Source: Chelydra serpentina (lineage: Eukaryota; Chordata; Testudines; Chelydridae). From it: a stretch of DNA of 64,000 nt. The position numbers and the translations under genes are program-made. The first letter of the stretch is position 1. Each line of letters starts with the position of its first letter. The notes under the pieces were generated by a model. That model was not told the origin of the DNA. It made no database searches and saw only the letters and a program-made list of their open reading frames with translations. Of the stretch, positions 34,188 to 45,715 are shown one piece after another. The stretch covers positions 10,354,501 through 10,418,500 of the forward strand of contig JBAIAC010000003.1 in NCBI GenBank assembly GCA_037349315.1, in the 5' to 3' direction.

Positions 34188-35057
34188 AAAGTCTAGGAGT
34201 CTAATAGGCCTAGGAGCCAGGGAGATCTAGTGCTCCCCCAGGCAGAACAAAATTGTGGAGTGACACAGGTTTTCAGTGAACGGGAAGGGGATTGACCCCT
34301 GAATTACTGCCTTATGCACAGTGGTTGCTACATGCAATTTTTAGAACTTCACATACTCCTTAATACAGGGCAGGATTGTCTGTGTCACTTAGGATCACCC
34401 CCTGGAGAAGCAGCTGCTCTGGGAAGTTGATCTCACATCAGACGGATGCTTAGACATGGGGTGTGCAGTAGAAGCCTGAAGAGAAAGGATGAGACTCCTA
34501 GGAGGCACCACACACCCAGAAGTACATGAAGTGGGACAACAGCAAAGACGAGCAAGTGGCCAGGATTCCATACCCATAGTGAGGTGGATTTACTGTGGGA
34601 TACAGGCTGAGCAGGTAAAGGAGAACTTCTTCACACTCGGACAGCATTGCAGGGAATGTGGCAAGGTGAAACATTTCAGCAGTGTGTGCAAGAGCAGAGA
34701 AACGTCCCAAAGAGACTCAGATCTGTATAAGAGGGGAAGGGCAAATCAGGTAGTGGTGATGCCATCTCGACTCTCTCCTGGAGTTCAAGAGTATATCAGT
34801 TTCAGCACAGGAAAGCAACAAGGGACAATACCAGCCTCTGGGTACGTAACATTAATAGGGAAACACCCTGTGTGATTTCAGCTATATAGCAGGGCCTCTT
34901 GCAATGTGATTCCTCAGGGTAAACTGGACTCGAACAGACCCATGACAATGAGCAGGTGCAATCAAATAATGTACAGTGAGAGCACAATGCAGCCTATAGG
35001 AAAATGTGACTTCATAGTAATTACCCTTGAAAACAACAGATGGTACCAACTGTGGTG
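34188..35057 (+). pseudogene. Second Gypsy element: nucleocapsid and protease region
   Basis: A CCHC zinc knuckle of the form C-x2-C-x4-H-x4-C is readable at 34648-34690 (CRECGKVKHFSSVC), typical of Gag nucleocapsid. The following region, up to the CR1 tail at 35058, would hold the protease; no DSG triad is convincing. The gag between 31740 and 34188 is displaced or lost through the CR1 and Harbinger inserts. Confidence 0.7.
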
Positions 35058-35170
35058 GTGGACAAAGCCCTGGCTGGGATGATTTAGTTGGGTTTGGTCC
35101 TGCTTTGAGCAGGGGGTTGGACTAGATGACCTCCTGAGGTCCCTTCCAACCCTGAGATTCTATGATTCTA
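35058..35170 (+). repeat. CR1 3' tail inserted in Gypsy pol
   Basis: Starts with the last CR1 codons (DKALAGMI then a stop) and continues through TTGGACTAGATGACCTCCTG to ATTCTATGATTCTATG. About 110 bp long. Confidence 0.88.
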
Positions 35171-37674
35171 TGCTAAGGACTACAGCCATGCAAGGGGACT
35201 ACAACCATGGGAATACAGCTATGCAAGCCATGGTACTGATCGGGGCACAGTGGCAGAATTTTATAATTGCAATGCAAGCAGCAAAAGCGGGGAGTCCAGA
35301 GGACAATGTAGACAATTCTAAAAGCATATCGCGATGTTTCAAAGGGATAGGGACCTTGAAGGAGAAAGCTGCAGCTGGAAGTAGATCTCATAGAAAAACC
35401 TGTGTGCTTACCACAAAGGAAAACTCCAGTGGCACCACATGACCCTGTATGCAAGGAGCTCAAAAGTTTGCAGAGCCAGGGTATTAAGCTGTACTTGACT
35501 CTGTAGGTGCATGTGTAGGCAGCATGGTGGTAGCAAAGATACCATCAGGCAAATTATGCATATGCACAGACCTTAAGCCACTGAATCAGGCATTGAAAAG
35601 ATACCACTATCTGCTCCCCACAACTGGTGACATCTTGCCAAAACTTTCCCAAACCAGAATCTTTACAGTTTGATGAAAGAAACAGGTTTGAGCAGATAAA
35701 GCTGGATAAAGAGTTCAGCACGTTGACAACCTTTGCAACACCATTTGGTCACTACAGATGGCTGTGTGTGCCAATGGGTATAAGCCCAGCACTAGAGGTG
35801 TTCCAGAGAAGACTCACCCAAGCACTGGAAGGACTGCTTGGAGATAAAAAAAAAATGCAGATGATATCCTCATTGTAAGCCAAGGGGGCAATGATACAGA
35901 AATGGAATTAGACTATGACAGAAAACCTCAAGCTTTTCTACAGCAATGCAGGTGCAAGAACATAAAACTTAACCCAGAAAAAATGCAACTCAAACAGCAT
36001 GAGGTGACATACATTGGAGTTCTGTTCACAGCAGAGGGACTGACAGCAGATCCCAACAAGATCAGGGCCGTCAGAAACATGCCAGCTGCAATTGATGTGA
36101 AAGGGGTACAGAAACATTCATGGGAATGGAAACATTTTCTGTTAAAGTTCTGTCCACACCTGACTGAAATAGCAGAACCTATATGTCAGCTCACAAGGCA
36201 GGATGTTGAGAGGAACTGGGGACGTTCCCAAAAGTAAGCATTTGACATTCTGAAACAAGTGATAACAGATGCTCCTGTTCTGAAGGACTGCAAGTCAGGG
36301 TAGCCACAGACACTCCAGTGTGATGCATCAGAGAAAGGATTGGCTGTTACTCTTTGGCAGGAGCAGCTGGTCACCAGCTGGTCACCAGCCCTGTCGGAGA
36401 TCTAACAGGGGTATGTCCAAATCGACAGAGCTTCTGGCTGTGGTATTTGGAGTGGAGTGCTTCCATCAGTGCACCTATGGACACCCAGTGATAGTGGAAT
36501 CAGACCACAGCCCCTTCTTAGTGCTCCAAAGAGATTGCAGTACTTGATGCCCTTCCAGTGCTACGGCACAGGGATCAGATCTTGTCCAGGATGATTCCTG
36601 GTGTTAGCTGACACCTTGAACACAGCATCTATACCCAGTGTCAGCAAGCTGTGCAGGAAAGGGACCGGGACACTGAATGCAGCAGGTTTTCTCCCAGTTT
36701 CAACAGTGATGCTGATAGAAATCAAAGAGGCTACCGAAAAGGTCAGCCAACTACAGTCAGTTCATAGAGAAATACTAGCAGGGTGGCGGGAAGACAAACG
36801 CCAAGTACCAGTAGCAGCAGAACTATATTTTCAAATTAAAGATGAGCTGTGTGTCCAGGGTGCAATCATATTTCAGGAACAGAGAGCTGTTACCCTTGCC
36901 TCATTTTATAAAGATGTCATGCTAGCAATACATGTCTCACATGTGGGCATTGGCATTCCACTTAGACAAACTTGAGAGCACATTTCCCTGCCGGGAATGA
37001 ATACACAATTCTGCTCCTTGATAGAAGGGTTTGACACCTGCCTTTCATGTGATAACAACCAACAGAAAGGAACTTACCACATGGTCTACGCAACTGACCA
37101 TGGGAAACATAGGAGTGTATTTATTTACCTTCAAGGAAAAGCAGGACTTGATTCCAGTGGACTCCTATTCAAAATTTTGTATGGGTGATGTCCTGCCTAA
37201 TTCAAGAAGCATGTCAGTGTTTGGCAAACAGAAGGACGACCTCATTCTGGACACTATTTCCTGACAACAGATCCCAATTTGCCTCAGAAGAATTCAAGGA
37301 ATTTGCATACTAATGGGAGTTTGATCACCACTCCTCCTCCCCAGGATACCCACAGAGTAATGGTAAGATGGAATCAGCCGTGAAAACAGCTAAGTGACTG
37401 TTACACAAGGCTGTTTCTTCTGGTTCAGACTCCTTGTTAGCATTTGTGGCCAAGAGGAATACCCCATCACAGGGATACTAAAACAGTCCATCACAGGCAC
37501 TGATGGGGCAAAGGACCAAAACCCTAGTGAAGCGATATCTGTTGCAGCTAGAAGAAGAGATGTAACATTCCAACAATCAAAAAACTGGGCACTAGAGTAC
37601 AATGGGTAAGCAAAGGATCTACCAGCCCTGGAGACAAGCATTCCTGTGAGGATCCATCCATTAAAGAGACACCA
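35171..37674 (+). pseudogene. Second Gypsy element: reverse transcriptase, RNase H, integrase
   Basis: Plus-strand pol of a lineage different from the element at 22-30 kb; the wording recalls vertebrate K02A2.6-like Gypsy proteins. SMVVAKIPSGKLCICTDLK near 35520 and LTTFATPFGHYRW near 35720 are reverse transcriptase. The catalytic box reads NADDILIV at 35855-35878 instead of YxDD, but both aspartates remain. RNase H follows near 36310 (CDASEKGLAVTLWQ). The integrase has HVSHVGIG near 36930 and CLSC near 37040 as zinc ligands, then DNRSQFASEEF near 37265 and SSPGYPQSNGKMESAVKTAK near 37340 in the core. Many stops and shifts. Confidence 0.85.
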
Positions 37675-37765
37675 GAACCAGGGTTGGTCCTGCTTTGAGC
37701 AGGGGGTTGGACTAGATGACCCCCTGAGGTCCCTTCCAATCCTGAGATTCTATGATTCTATGATT
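37675..37765 (+). repeat. CR1 3' tail inserted in Gypsy
   Basis: GTTGGTCCTGCTTTGAGCAG to three ATTCTATGAT-type units. Only 90 bp, one of the shortest CR1 copies here. Confidence 0.87.
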
Positions 37766-38210
37766 CAGAAGGAGTGCACTGATGGAATCACAAGAGGCGT
37801 AGTGGCACCCAGGTCATACGAAGTGACTACACAAGAAGACCAAGTGATCAAAAGGAACAGCAAGCACTTATGAGCCAGTAAACACAACATCCAGAGATAG
37901 CCTATGGAGATCATCACAGAACAGAGACCTAGAGCTGTGTGGAGGCTGACCCCACAAGGAAGGAGGAAAGGAAACTCCAGAGAGAGAGAGTTTGTACTCC
38001 TTAACTGGTGAACACACTGGGAGTGACCTATCTCTGTTTTCCTAACATCCATCTCCAAGTCTAACACACTATCTCAAAGATTATGTAGCTGAGTCTGTGG
38101 TAAAGACAAGACTCCAATTAGCAACCACTGGCTAAAAAGACATGGATTGGGGACCAGAGCATCAATTTGTTTTTACTTTTAATATTAAGATGTTTGTAAA
38201 ATACAGAAGA
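37766..38210 (+). other. Gypsy 3' end before the LTR
   Basis: No readable coding sequence. It includes a purine-rich stretch near 37955-37990, and ATACAGAAGA directly before the LTR start may be the polypurine tract. Confidence 0.45.
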
Positions 38211-38597
38211 TGTATCGTGATCCATGGAACTGAAGTCAGAGGCTTATGTCTCCTGGAGGGACTGTTATTGATAGACCACCAGGAAAAGGGAGGGATAGCT
38301 CAGTGGTTTGAGCATTGGCCTGCTAAACCCAGCTTTGTGAGTTCAATCCTTGAGGGGGCCATTTAGGGATCTGGGGCAAAAATTGGGGATTGGTCCTGCT
38401 TTGAGTAGGGAGTTGGACTAGATGACCTCCTAAGGTCCCTTCCAACCCTGATATTCTATGATTCTATGAAAAACAGGGAAAGTGGGGAGTTAGGCAGGAA
38501 GAAACTCAGCCGCATGGACAGAGCAGCACACGGAGTTAATAAAGTCCTACTTGTTCAACTTAACCTGCACTCAGCTTCACCCTTTGTGAATTAAACA
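38211..38597 (+). mobile_element. 3' LTR of the second Gypsy element, with SINE insert
   Basis: Starts TGTATCGTGATCC, ends TTAAACA, and contains AATAAA near 38540. Its last 60 bp match the LTR end at 31402-31466. Without the SINE at 38286-38468 it would be about 200 bp long. Confidence 0.72.
38286..38468 (+). repeat. tRNA-headed SINE with CR1 tail
   Basis: The A box TAGCTCAGTGG at 38296-38306 and B box GTTCAATCC at 38341-38349 form an internal pol III promoter. A spacer is followed by a CR1 3' end (TTGGACTAGATGACCTCCTA to ATTCTATG). This architecture is known from tortoise pol III SINEs, which borrow CR1 machinery. It is inserted in the Gypsy LTR, so it is younger than the Gypsy element. Confidence 0.9.
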
Positions 38598-40374
38598 CCT
38601 GGACCGGGCAGGGGCAGACCCCTTTTGTTGCCCCACTCTCCTCAATTGAGTAGCACAGCTGAGGTGCCATGGAGATGGCATAATTTGCTATGGTTACAGG
38701 CCAGTAGCAAGTTACTCTCCCACTGGAGCAAGGTGGGAGCTGGGAAGGAATCATGCCCCATAAGGGTGTTTCCCAGGCATTGAAACTTCTGGGGCTACTC
38801 ATAGGATGGTGCAGAAGCTTAGGACTGAGACTAATGTCAGTCTTGATATAGGCAATATTTGCTAAGGGCCATTAGGCACCTGATGGGATTCTGAAAGAAA
38901 CTTCAGAGTTTACTACAACATGGTTGCGATTTTCAAAAGGAGTTTAAGGAACTGGGTGCTGAAATCCATTGAAATTGGATAGGATCAGGACACTAAACTC
39001 TCCTATATGTCTTTGAAAATTCCAGCAGGAGTGTGTTTAGATTCTCTCCTCAGTTTTCTTCTATCAAAAATATTACAATTAGTTTTTAAAATAAGATATT
39101 CACAGAAGTAGAAAGATAAAGGAACATTCTTATCTTAATTGAAATTTGTTTTTTTAATCAAATATTCCATGCAGAGATCAAAGCTCATGCAAGTTTCAGA
39201 TCTCTCCTCATTTTTACTCAACATCTGAATGGCACTGGGGCAATTCCTGTGTTATGGAGGTCAGTAAATGCTACATCAGTTATACATAACATTGCAGTGG
39301 TCTGTGTACCCACTTGAGCAACAGTTGTATATTTTGCTAGACTTCATTTAGGATCCATAAATCAGATGATTTTTGCAACACTTCTGTGGACAGGTAAAGA
39401 TATTCTTGCATGAATGATACATCTAAGCCCCAGCTTAAGGAGTCTGCTCAGTTCCCACTCTTGTTGTTTCCTGTGTATGGTATGTAGATGTTTCTAAAAC
39501 TATAGGGCTGTCATGAGCCCAGCTGTGCTACTATGCAAAGAGATTAAAGGTATGTCTATGCTGTCCACTAAACCTGGGCTCTAACTCAAGTGTGAGCCAC
39601 ACATAAATCAGTCTGGCTTGGGTCAGGTGGCGCTCAGGGTCCAGGTCTTAGAATCTTGGTAGGGGGATGGGTCAGAGCTCAAGTTCTTCTGGGACTCAGC
39701 CCCAAGCCCTGTCGTTTTGCAGTGTGGACACAGCTCAAGCTGCATACATGAGTCAGACAAGGTGAGAGTATGGTTCAAGTTTTGAAATGTAGCGCTTGGT
39801 CATAAAGCCCATGGAAGCAATTAGCTTGAAATGAACTTTGGATCAAGCCCTTAAATAGGCTGCCCATATCTGGCATGTGCCACACAAGTAAGTCCTTGTT
39901 CTGATGTGAAGATTCTTCGTTATTTCCTGCCCTTCCTGCCCAGCCGCTGATAATTGTCTGTTGCCCTGTTAACATCTACGGCATCAGACATGAACAAATT
40001 TTGTATCGGCATCTTGGGGCTTCCTTTGCAAGGCCTCACATAGACCAGCATGCATTACTTACCAAGCTATAGTGAGCCTATCCCTGAATCCAGTCATTGG
40101 CTTGCAGAGAGAAATAATTATATTGCAAAGGCGAGTGTGAGCAAAATTTGCAAAGGGAAATTACTGCCTGTTGCAGACGTCTTCACCAGTGCCCGTTCTG
40201 ACAGAATGCTTGTCAGCTTCCAAACTGGGAACAAAAGTTTGATGGATGTGTACAGTCTATGGAACACACGGAGTGAAGCTATTTCCATTGTACATTGTGT
40301 GCTGAAAAGAATGGTACCTGTAGCAATGTATTTATCTCTCTCACTCCCTAGTCAGAGAGGGAAAGAGAATCTCA
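38598..40374. other. Non-coding with vague MITE remnants
   Basis: No gene. 39540-39770 resembles a MITE (GGTATGTCTATGCTGTCC at left, CAGTGTGGACACAGCTCAAG at right), without a firm boundary. 38860-39030 has AGGCACCT-type words. Confidence 0.45.
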
Positions 40375-40670
40375 GGGTAGGTCTACACTTACCCGTCGCG
40401 TCGGACGCGTCGGATCGAAGTTCTGGGTTCGATTTATCGCGTCTTGTCTAGATGCAATAAATCGAACCAGGAAGTGCTCCCCCGTCGACGCTGGTAATCC
40501 AGCTCGACGAACGGAGTAGGTGGAGTCGACGGGGGAGCCTGCGCGCTGCGTGTGGACCCCGGGTAAGTACCTTTTCATTTGAACTAAGATAGTTCGACTT
40601 CAGCTACGTTATTCACGTAGCTGAAGTTGCGTATCTTAGTTCGAATTGGGAGGTTAGTGTAGACCAGCCC
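40375..40670. mobile_element. 296-bp Harbinger-like MITE, TCA duplication
   Basis: Terminal inverted repeats GGGTAGGTCTACACTTACC and the complement of GGGCTGGTCTACACTAACC agree at 16 of 19 positions. TCA flanks both ends (40372-40374 and 40671-40673), a 3-bp duplication of Harbinger type. A perfect 12-bp hairpin (40598-40625) lies in the interior. A near copy lies inverted at 60388-60682. Confidence 0.85.
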
Positions 40671-40967
40671 TCAGATACCACTCCTTGGAATAACGCTGTT
40701 TGGTTTGAGCTTCTTTGCATTGCTCAGTCTATCTTAAGGCATCTATGTTTAAAAACTAAATAAAGAACAATATTTACCCTCTTTGCTACTGCCATAGCAG
40801 AATACAATGGTGAACAAGATAAACATGTCAGGATATAACAAATCATTCTACTACGCAGGAAGAAATGAAGATATGATTTAAAATGTCAAGCCTGGTGTGT
40901 ATTAGTCATCCACAAAAATCTATACTAGGTATTGATAGGGCCTTAGGTGTTAGCTCTTTTTTTTAAG
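40671..40967. other. Non-coding spacer
   Basis: No repeat or frame recognised. Confidence 0.5.
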
Positions 40968-41060
40968 GAGACAAGGTGGGTGAGGTAATATCTTTTATTG
41001 GCCCAAAAGAGACAAGCTCTTGAGCTACACAGAACTCTTCTCCACTTTTACCTGACCAGG
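40968..41060 (-). repeat. Second putative Penelope-type repeat with hammerhead-like layout
   Basis: Read on the minus strand: a degraded box GTGGAGA (41039-41045, expected CTGAAGA), stem II of GAG-type arms, AAGA (41018-41021, expected GAAA) and GCTTGTCTC, then GGCCAATAAAAGATATTACC. The recalled family consensus has an intact CTGAAGA...GAAA core. This copy is certainly inactive. Confidence 0.5.
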
Positions 41061-41194
41061 GTACCTCTTTTATATTATTGTTCTGACCACACTTACCACC
41101 TTATGCATATGCATGAGGGTTTCAACCCTTTCCCCCCTTATTTGTACTGCTACACCCCTTGAATATTGGGATGACCCATTTTTCATAGGAATGA

Positions 41195-41345
41195 GGGGTA
41201 CTTGTGGAACTTTAGAGACTAACAAATTTATTTGAGCATAAGCTTTCGTGGGCTTATGCTGAAATAAATGCATTAGTCTCTAAGGTGCCACAAGTACTCC
41301 TGTTCTTTTTGCGGATACAGACTAACACGGCTGCTACCCTAAAAT
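41195..41345 (+). repeat. Foldback copy of the GGTGCCACAAG repeat
   Basis: 41195-41242 and 41253-41300 are inverted copies of the same 48-bp sequence (about 42 of 48 match) around a 10-bp spacer that includes the complement of GAAA. The right part continues with GCGGATACAGACTAACACGG. The 5' half of the hammerhead layout is missing. Confidence 0.75.
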
Positions 41346-42708
41346 TTTTCATAGGCTGTTTCTTAGCTCCCCTTATTCACATTAGCACCTACGCACAACA
41401 TGTGCTCATGGTAACACAGAACATTCCATGATAGTACAATCAGGTGTCTTGTGGTCTGGGACAATACATTGCAGTCTATTGAAATCTATTTTTTCCGTAA
41501 TATCACCTTTTACAGTAATCTTGTGACCTTACTTGCCTAGGGTTATTCCTAGGTCACCCACTCATGTCAAGTGTTCTTAAGCCTATGACTTAGTCTGGCT
41601 AAGCTAAAATTTTACAGGCCTCAGCCTGTCGGCCTTGCATTCCAGCCATGCTTTACTTATACCTAATACACGCTCATCATTCCTAAATACTTATCAATTT
41701 TATACTTCTCTAATCCTACACTTTAAATCTATTTAGCATGCATTGATTATATGTGAAATAGCATGTGAATTGACCATAACACTAAATAACACAATGATAA
41801 ATGGATGATAAAATGAACTAATTGGTTACATTGCTAATCCCCTCCACCCCCAGCCCTGGATGGATCACACTTAGTTATTCTGTGGGGATGATGCATAGGA
41901 GCAGTGAGGGGATGGAGCTTGCTCAATGCAGATTCTCTTCTGAGAATTTAGTTGACAAATTCTAAAAAAAACCCTGAGTATATTCAAATTGCTATTTTTC
42001 AGAAGTTTATAACTTGGTCATATTTGGGCAGATTAAAATGGTGATGGCAAAAGGCACGTTTTTGTCTCAAGGACAACCCGTCAGCCAAATTTCAAGTCCC
42101 TGCTCCAAAGCATGAAGGTGCTAGAACATCTAAATAAACCGTTGTAAGAATTTTTGAACACGAGCAAAATAATGTATTTGCCCTTGATCTCATTCTCAGC
42201 AATCACAAAAGACTCCAACCTCAGACTGATAAGGAAAAGAGGCATATTGCTTGAGATGTACACACTCACAGAGACCAGAAAGGAGACAAAAGTGCAGAAA
42301 GCCCCATAGCTGTAAGAAATAAGAACGTGCGCTGAGACATGCATGTGTAAGAAAGAGAGAATCTAATCACCATCCCATTGAAGTCAGTTGTCATCAGTTT
42401 CATCGGAAGCAGAAGTGGAAGTGGAGACGCAACAAATGAGTTGAACAAATAAAACTTTTGTGAGTCTTGAAATAAAAATTCTGGCTTCACATTACAAAAA
42501 ATACTCTGACAAGAATGCCATAGCTAAAATCTATTTATTTCCCCCTGTATTTAGTATTTTTTCTTTACTCTTTGTGGGTTCCTCTAAAAGATATGCCCAA
42601 GGCTTACACTTCATGGGAGAGATACCTTTTCAAATTCAACCTAGGAGAAATCAGGGGTCTCTTCAAATTTGTACTTGCAGAAATCTTTTCCAAAAGCAGC
42701 AATTGAAC
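41346..42708. other. Non-coding, nothing recognised
   Basis: AT-rich spacer, no supported feature. Confidence 0.5.
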
Positions 42709-43050
42709 ACAGCTATGTCTACACTTACAGTGATGTGTAGGGTACAAGCACTACACATAGCTACACGCCACAGTGAAAAGCAGGACACAACCATGCTCAT
42801 CACCGAGGTATGGGGCTGCACACAACAGTGAAAGGCTCTGGCAGCAGGGATACAGGGGGAAAGGCTCTGGCAGGGGGACACTATGCTGCAAAAAATAGCA
42901 AGGTAGATTTGGGCATGTTCAGAGACCATGTAAAGTACTTACCCCGGTGGTTCAGGCATATCCCATCATCAACATTGCTATGTATACCCATGCTAGCAGG
43001 GCGTGCAGTGACTGTACTCTACGTGCTGCTGTAAGTATAGACATACTGTT
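42709..43050. mobile_element. MITE with CTATGTCTACACTTACAG ends
   Basis: CTATGTCTACACTTACAG at the left and CTGTAAGTATAGACATACTG at the right are near-perfect inverted ends of a 340-bp repeat. The interior has CACAGTGAAAAGCAGGACA and related words shared with 57477-57800. No clear target duplication. Confidence 0.65.
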
Positions 43051-43707
43051 AGAGTCAGTCTACCTGTGACTAGCACTGGAATCAGTAAGGGACAATCCAT
43101 CTCCCCTGTAGCAAGGGGGAGGTTTTCATGTTGCCTTCAAGGGGATTTTAGATTGGGGTCTATTCGAGGACACATGCTAGGTATAGAATCTATGGATGTC
43201 ACAGCAATGTTAAGGCTTGTGGAGAGAACAATAGTCTTGGCCAAGAATTTCAGAAACAGGAGCCATATTTAGGCACCTAAATAAGAAAGCCAATTTTCAA
43301 GAGTGACAATCACCCAAGAGCATCCCACGGAAGTCAATTAAAAGTACCAAAGCATAGACCTCTGCAACTTGAGCTAGAAGAGCAACTCCATTACTCTTGC
43401 ACCAGTAATATGCAGTTGCCAACTAATCAACCAGCCAGGGTGTTGCAAAAAAATGAAAGAGTTCTTCCTGTAGGGAAATAAAGGGGATTGGACATTGGCA
43501 ACAGCAATATATCTTCCAGTAATATCATTTCTTGCAGCAAGGGAGAAGCAAAACAGATTCAGAAGTAGATCTGCAAACATGTGTTATTAGATAAACCATA
43601 GTATTTGGAGGATGGACAACACCTCTAGCTATACCCTGAGGTTGCTGCATTCCATGACAAGAGACAGATATGAAAAAACTATTTAAGCTAGATCAAGTTT
43701 TTTTTAG
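43051..43707. other. Non-coding, nothing recognised
   Basis: Spacer without supported features. Confidence 0.5.
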
Positions 43708-43830
43708 TATCAGAGGGGTAGCCGTGTTAGTCTGGATCTGTAGAAGTGACAAAGGGTCCTGTGGCACCTTATAGACTAACAGACGTATTGGAGCATAAGC
43801 TTTCGTGGGTGAATACCCACTTTATCGGAT
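43708..43830 (-). repeat. Putative Penelope-type repeat, reversed
   Basis: Minus-strand copy of the repeat at 17700-17872. Stem II GTGGGT/ACCCAC is perfect (43805-43820), GAAA (43801-43804) is intact and GC-TTAT-GC plus TC follow. The CUGANGA box reads CCGATAA (43822-43828), so it is mutated. Confidence 0.7.
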
Positions 43831-44500
43831 GCAAGCAGTGCAGTTTTTATATCCAGAGTGATGCAAACAGCAACAAAAAAGCACATGCTTCTGACACCAC
43901 TGCCTAGAGACAATGCAATGTATTAACTATGAGACAGCATCCAGTCTAGATGAACTGGAACAGGAGTGACATGTTAATGAAATATGGAGAGGGAAGTGCT
44001 CCTACAACAGCTGTATTAGGACATGGCAGGGAGAACGCTGCTCAAAAGTGTTTATTAATAATCAGCAAGTGTGGTGCAGGGTAACTGGGAAGGACTTGAA
44101 AATGATAACCAAAGAGTTGTTGAACAGGATCATTTCTCAGCTTTCATCCAAGGGAGAGGAATGTAACTGCTCAAAATCTTTTTGCCTCTATATTGATGAT
44201 GGCTTTAAATCCATTGATGAAGCTGAGAGTGCAAGCCTCCAAGAGAGTTTTAAACCTTATTTCAAAAGTTCTAATCAGCGACTGTGAACCAGTGCTCTGG
44301 TTTCTTTTGCTCAAGGGGTAATTATTCAGTTCAGCATGGTGGCAGACCCCAGACCTCTCTGAATTTGCTTTTGAACCTGCTGTGTTCCTAGGACAGTACG
44401 AGTTGGAAACAATTTGGGTGGCATTTTCAGTAACACTCGAAAAAGGTCTGCTCCTGAATTGTGTCTAAAAATAAAGGCAAGACACCACTTCCAGAAGTTA
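43831..44500. other. Non-coding, nothing recognised
   Basis: Short frames only; 44048-44287 is open by chance and has no recognised domain. Confidence 0.5.
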
Positions 44501-44576
44501 AGCCCCGATCCTACAATGAGCTCTGTGAGGACAAGCCCCCTCTACCTGTGTGGAGCTCATTGCAGGAATGAAGGCT
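44501..44576. repeat. Short palindromic MITE-like repeat
   Basis: AGCCCCGATCCTACAATGAG and CTCATTGCAGGAATGAAGGCT are imperfect inverted ends separated by about 28 bp. Confidence 0.55.
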
Positions 44577-44587
44577 AGTGACTATAT

Positions 44588-44660
44588 GGGGTGAAATCTT
44601 AGCTTCCATGAAGTCAATGGAAGTTTTGCCATCCACTTCACTGGGGCCAGCATTTCACCC
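44588..44660. repeat. Short palindromic MITE-like repeat
   Basis: GGGTGAAAT and its perfect complement form the ends (44589-44597, 44652-44660), with inner CTTCCATGAAGTCAATGGAAG near the centre. Same family as 9209-9279. Confidence 0.6.
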
Positions 44661-45269
44661 ATAATCTCTGCACAAAGATGACATTTTCATCCATTTCTTG
44701 AGTGCACATGGCTAAAAATAATCTTTAATTCACAAGTGATTTGTCTGGGCATTGAGTTAATTAATGAGCACTTGGAATTAATTTATAATGTTTTACCTTG
44801 GGTTTGAAATGTGCCTTCAGTCAGCTCTTTGTTTAAATCATAGTAACAATGGCTGCAATCAATTTTAATTATTTCATTAAACTGAATTAGTTTTATTAAT
44901 TTTCTATAAGACTTATAATACCTTCTAGCAACATAGGAACTGCCATACTGAATCAAGCCAGTTATGCATTTCAGCCAGTATCCCATCTTCAACCATGGCC
45001 TCGAAGAGATGCATCATAGGTAGGTACAAAAAACCCAGTGGTGGACAACTATAGAATAACCTGCCCAAAGGGGGAAGTGTCTTCATAGCCCTATCAATTA
45101 GTGGTTGGCTTATGCCCTAAAGCATTCCTGTCTAATTTTATAAACTATCTAATGTAAATGGGGTTATTCTCATTATCCATATAATCTTTGAAAAATCTTG
45201 GCTTTTGTTCCTAAATTTTTCTAAGCATCCCCCAAAGCCTGTCCACCTTCCCTATCACACATTCTCAGA
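44661..45269. other. Non-coding, nothing recognised
   Basis: AT-rich spacer. Confidence 0.5.
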
Positions 45270-45715
45270 CATACATGGTGGATTCTCCATCATTTGATGT
45301 GTTTCTAAAATGTACGCTATAGCAGAAAGAGAGGTTTGGGGCCGCATGCAGGAATTGGTGGGTGAGGTTCTATGTAGAGTTGGCTGGAAAGTGGAATTCC
45401 TGTTCTGTGGGATATTCCATTTAAAAAAAAAAAGTTCCAAAGTGCAACAAAAAATTGAAATGTTGAAGTTCTACATGGAATGCAAAGTTCAAAAGTCCGT
45501 TTAGAAAAAGTTAGAACGCTTTGTTTCAACTTTTTAGAAACATTTCTAAGGCTGCCCAAGCTACCGGAAACTGTGGCAGCTGGCCAGGTTAGGACCTGGA
45601 CAGATTGGGGGACAGAATGATTTTCTGACAATTCCCAACCAGCTCTAGTTCTGTGTTATTCAGGAGGTGAGACTAGATGATTATAGAAGTTCCTTCTGCC
45701 CTTAAAATCTCTCTG
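45270..45715 (+). repeat. CR1-related 3' end, split by a hAT-like MITE
   Basis: GTGGATTCTCCATCATTTGA at the left and GTGTTATTCAGGAGGTGAGA to CCTTCTGCCCTTAAAAT at the right are consecutive parts of one CR1-type tail (compare 18.8 and 48.7 kb). The piece between, 45375-45647, is a later insertion. Confidence 0.7.
45375..45647. mobile_element. 273-bp hAT-like MITE
   Basis: Inverted ends TAGAGTTGGCTGG and CCAACCAGCTCTA agree at 11 of 13 positions. Flanks GTTCTATG (45367-45374) and GTTCTGTG (45648-45655) form an 8-bp duplication with one change. The insertion site is inside a CR1 tail, so relative age is certain. Confidence 0.82.

Noticed and set aside
38296..38349. Possible tRNA gene
   Set aside because: A and B boxes are present, but the cloverleaf is not and a CR1 tail follows; it is a SINE head.
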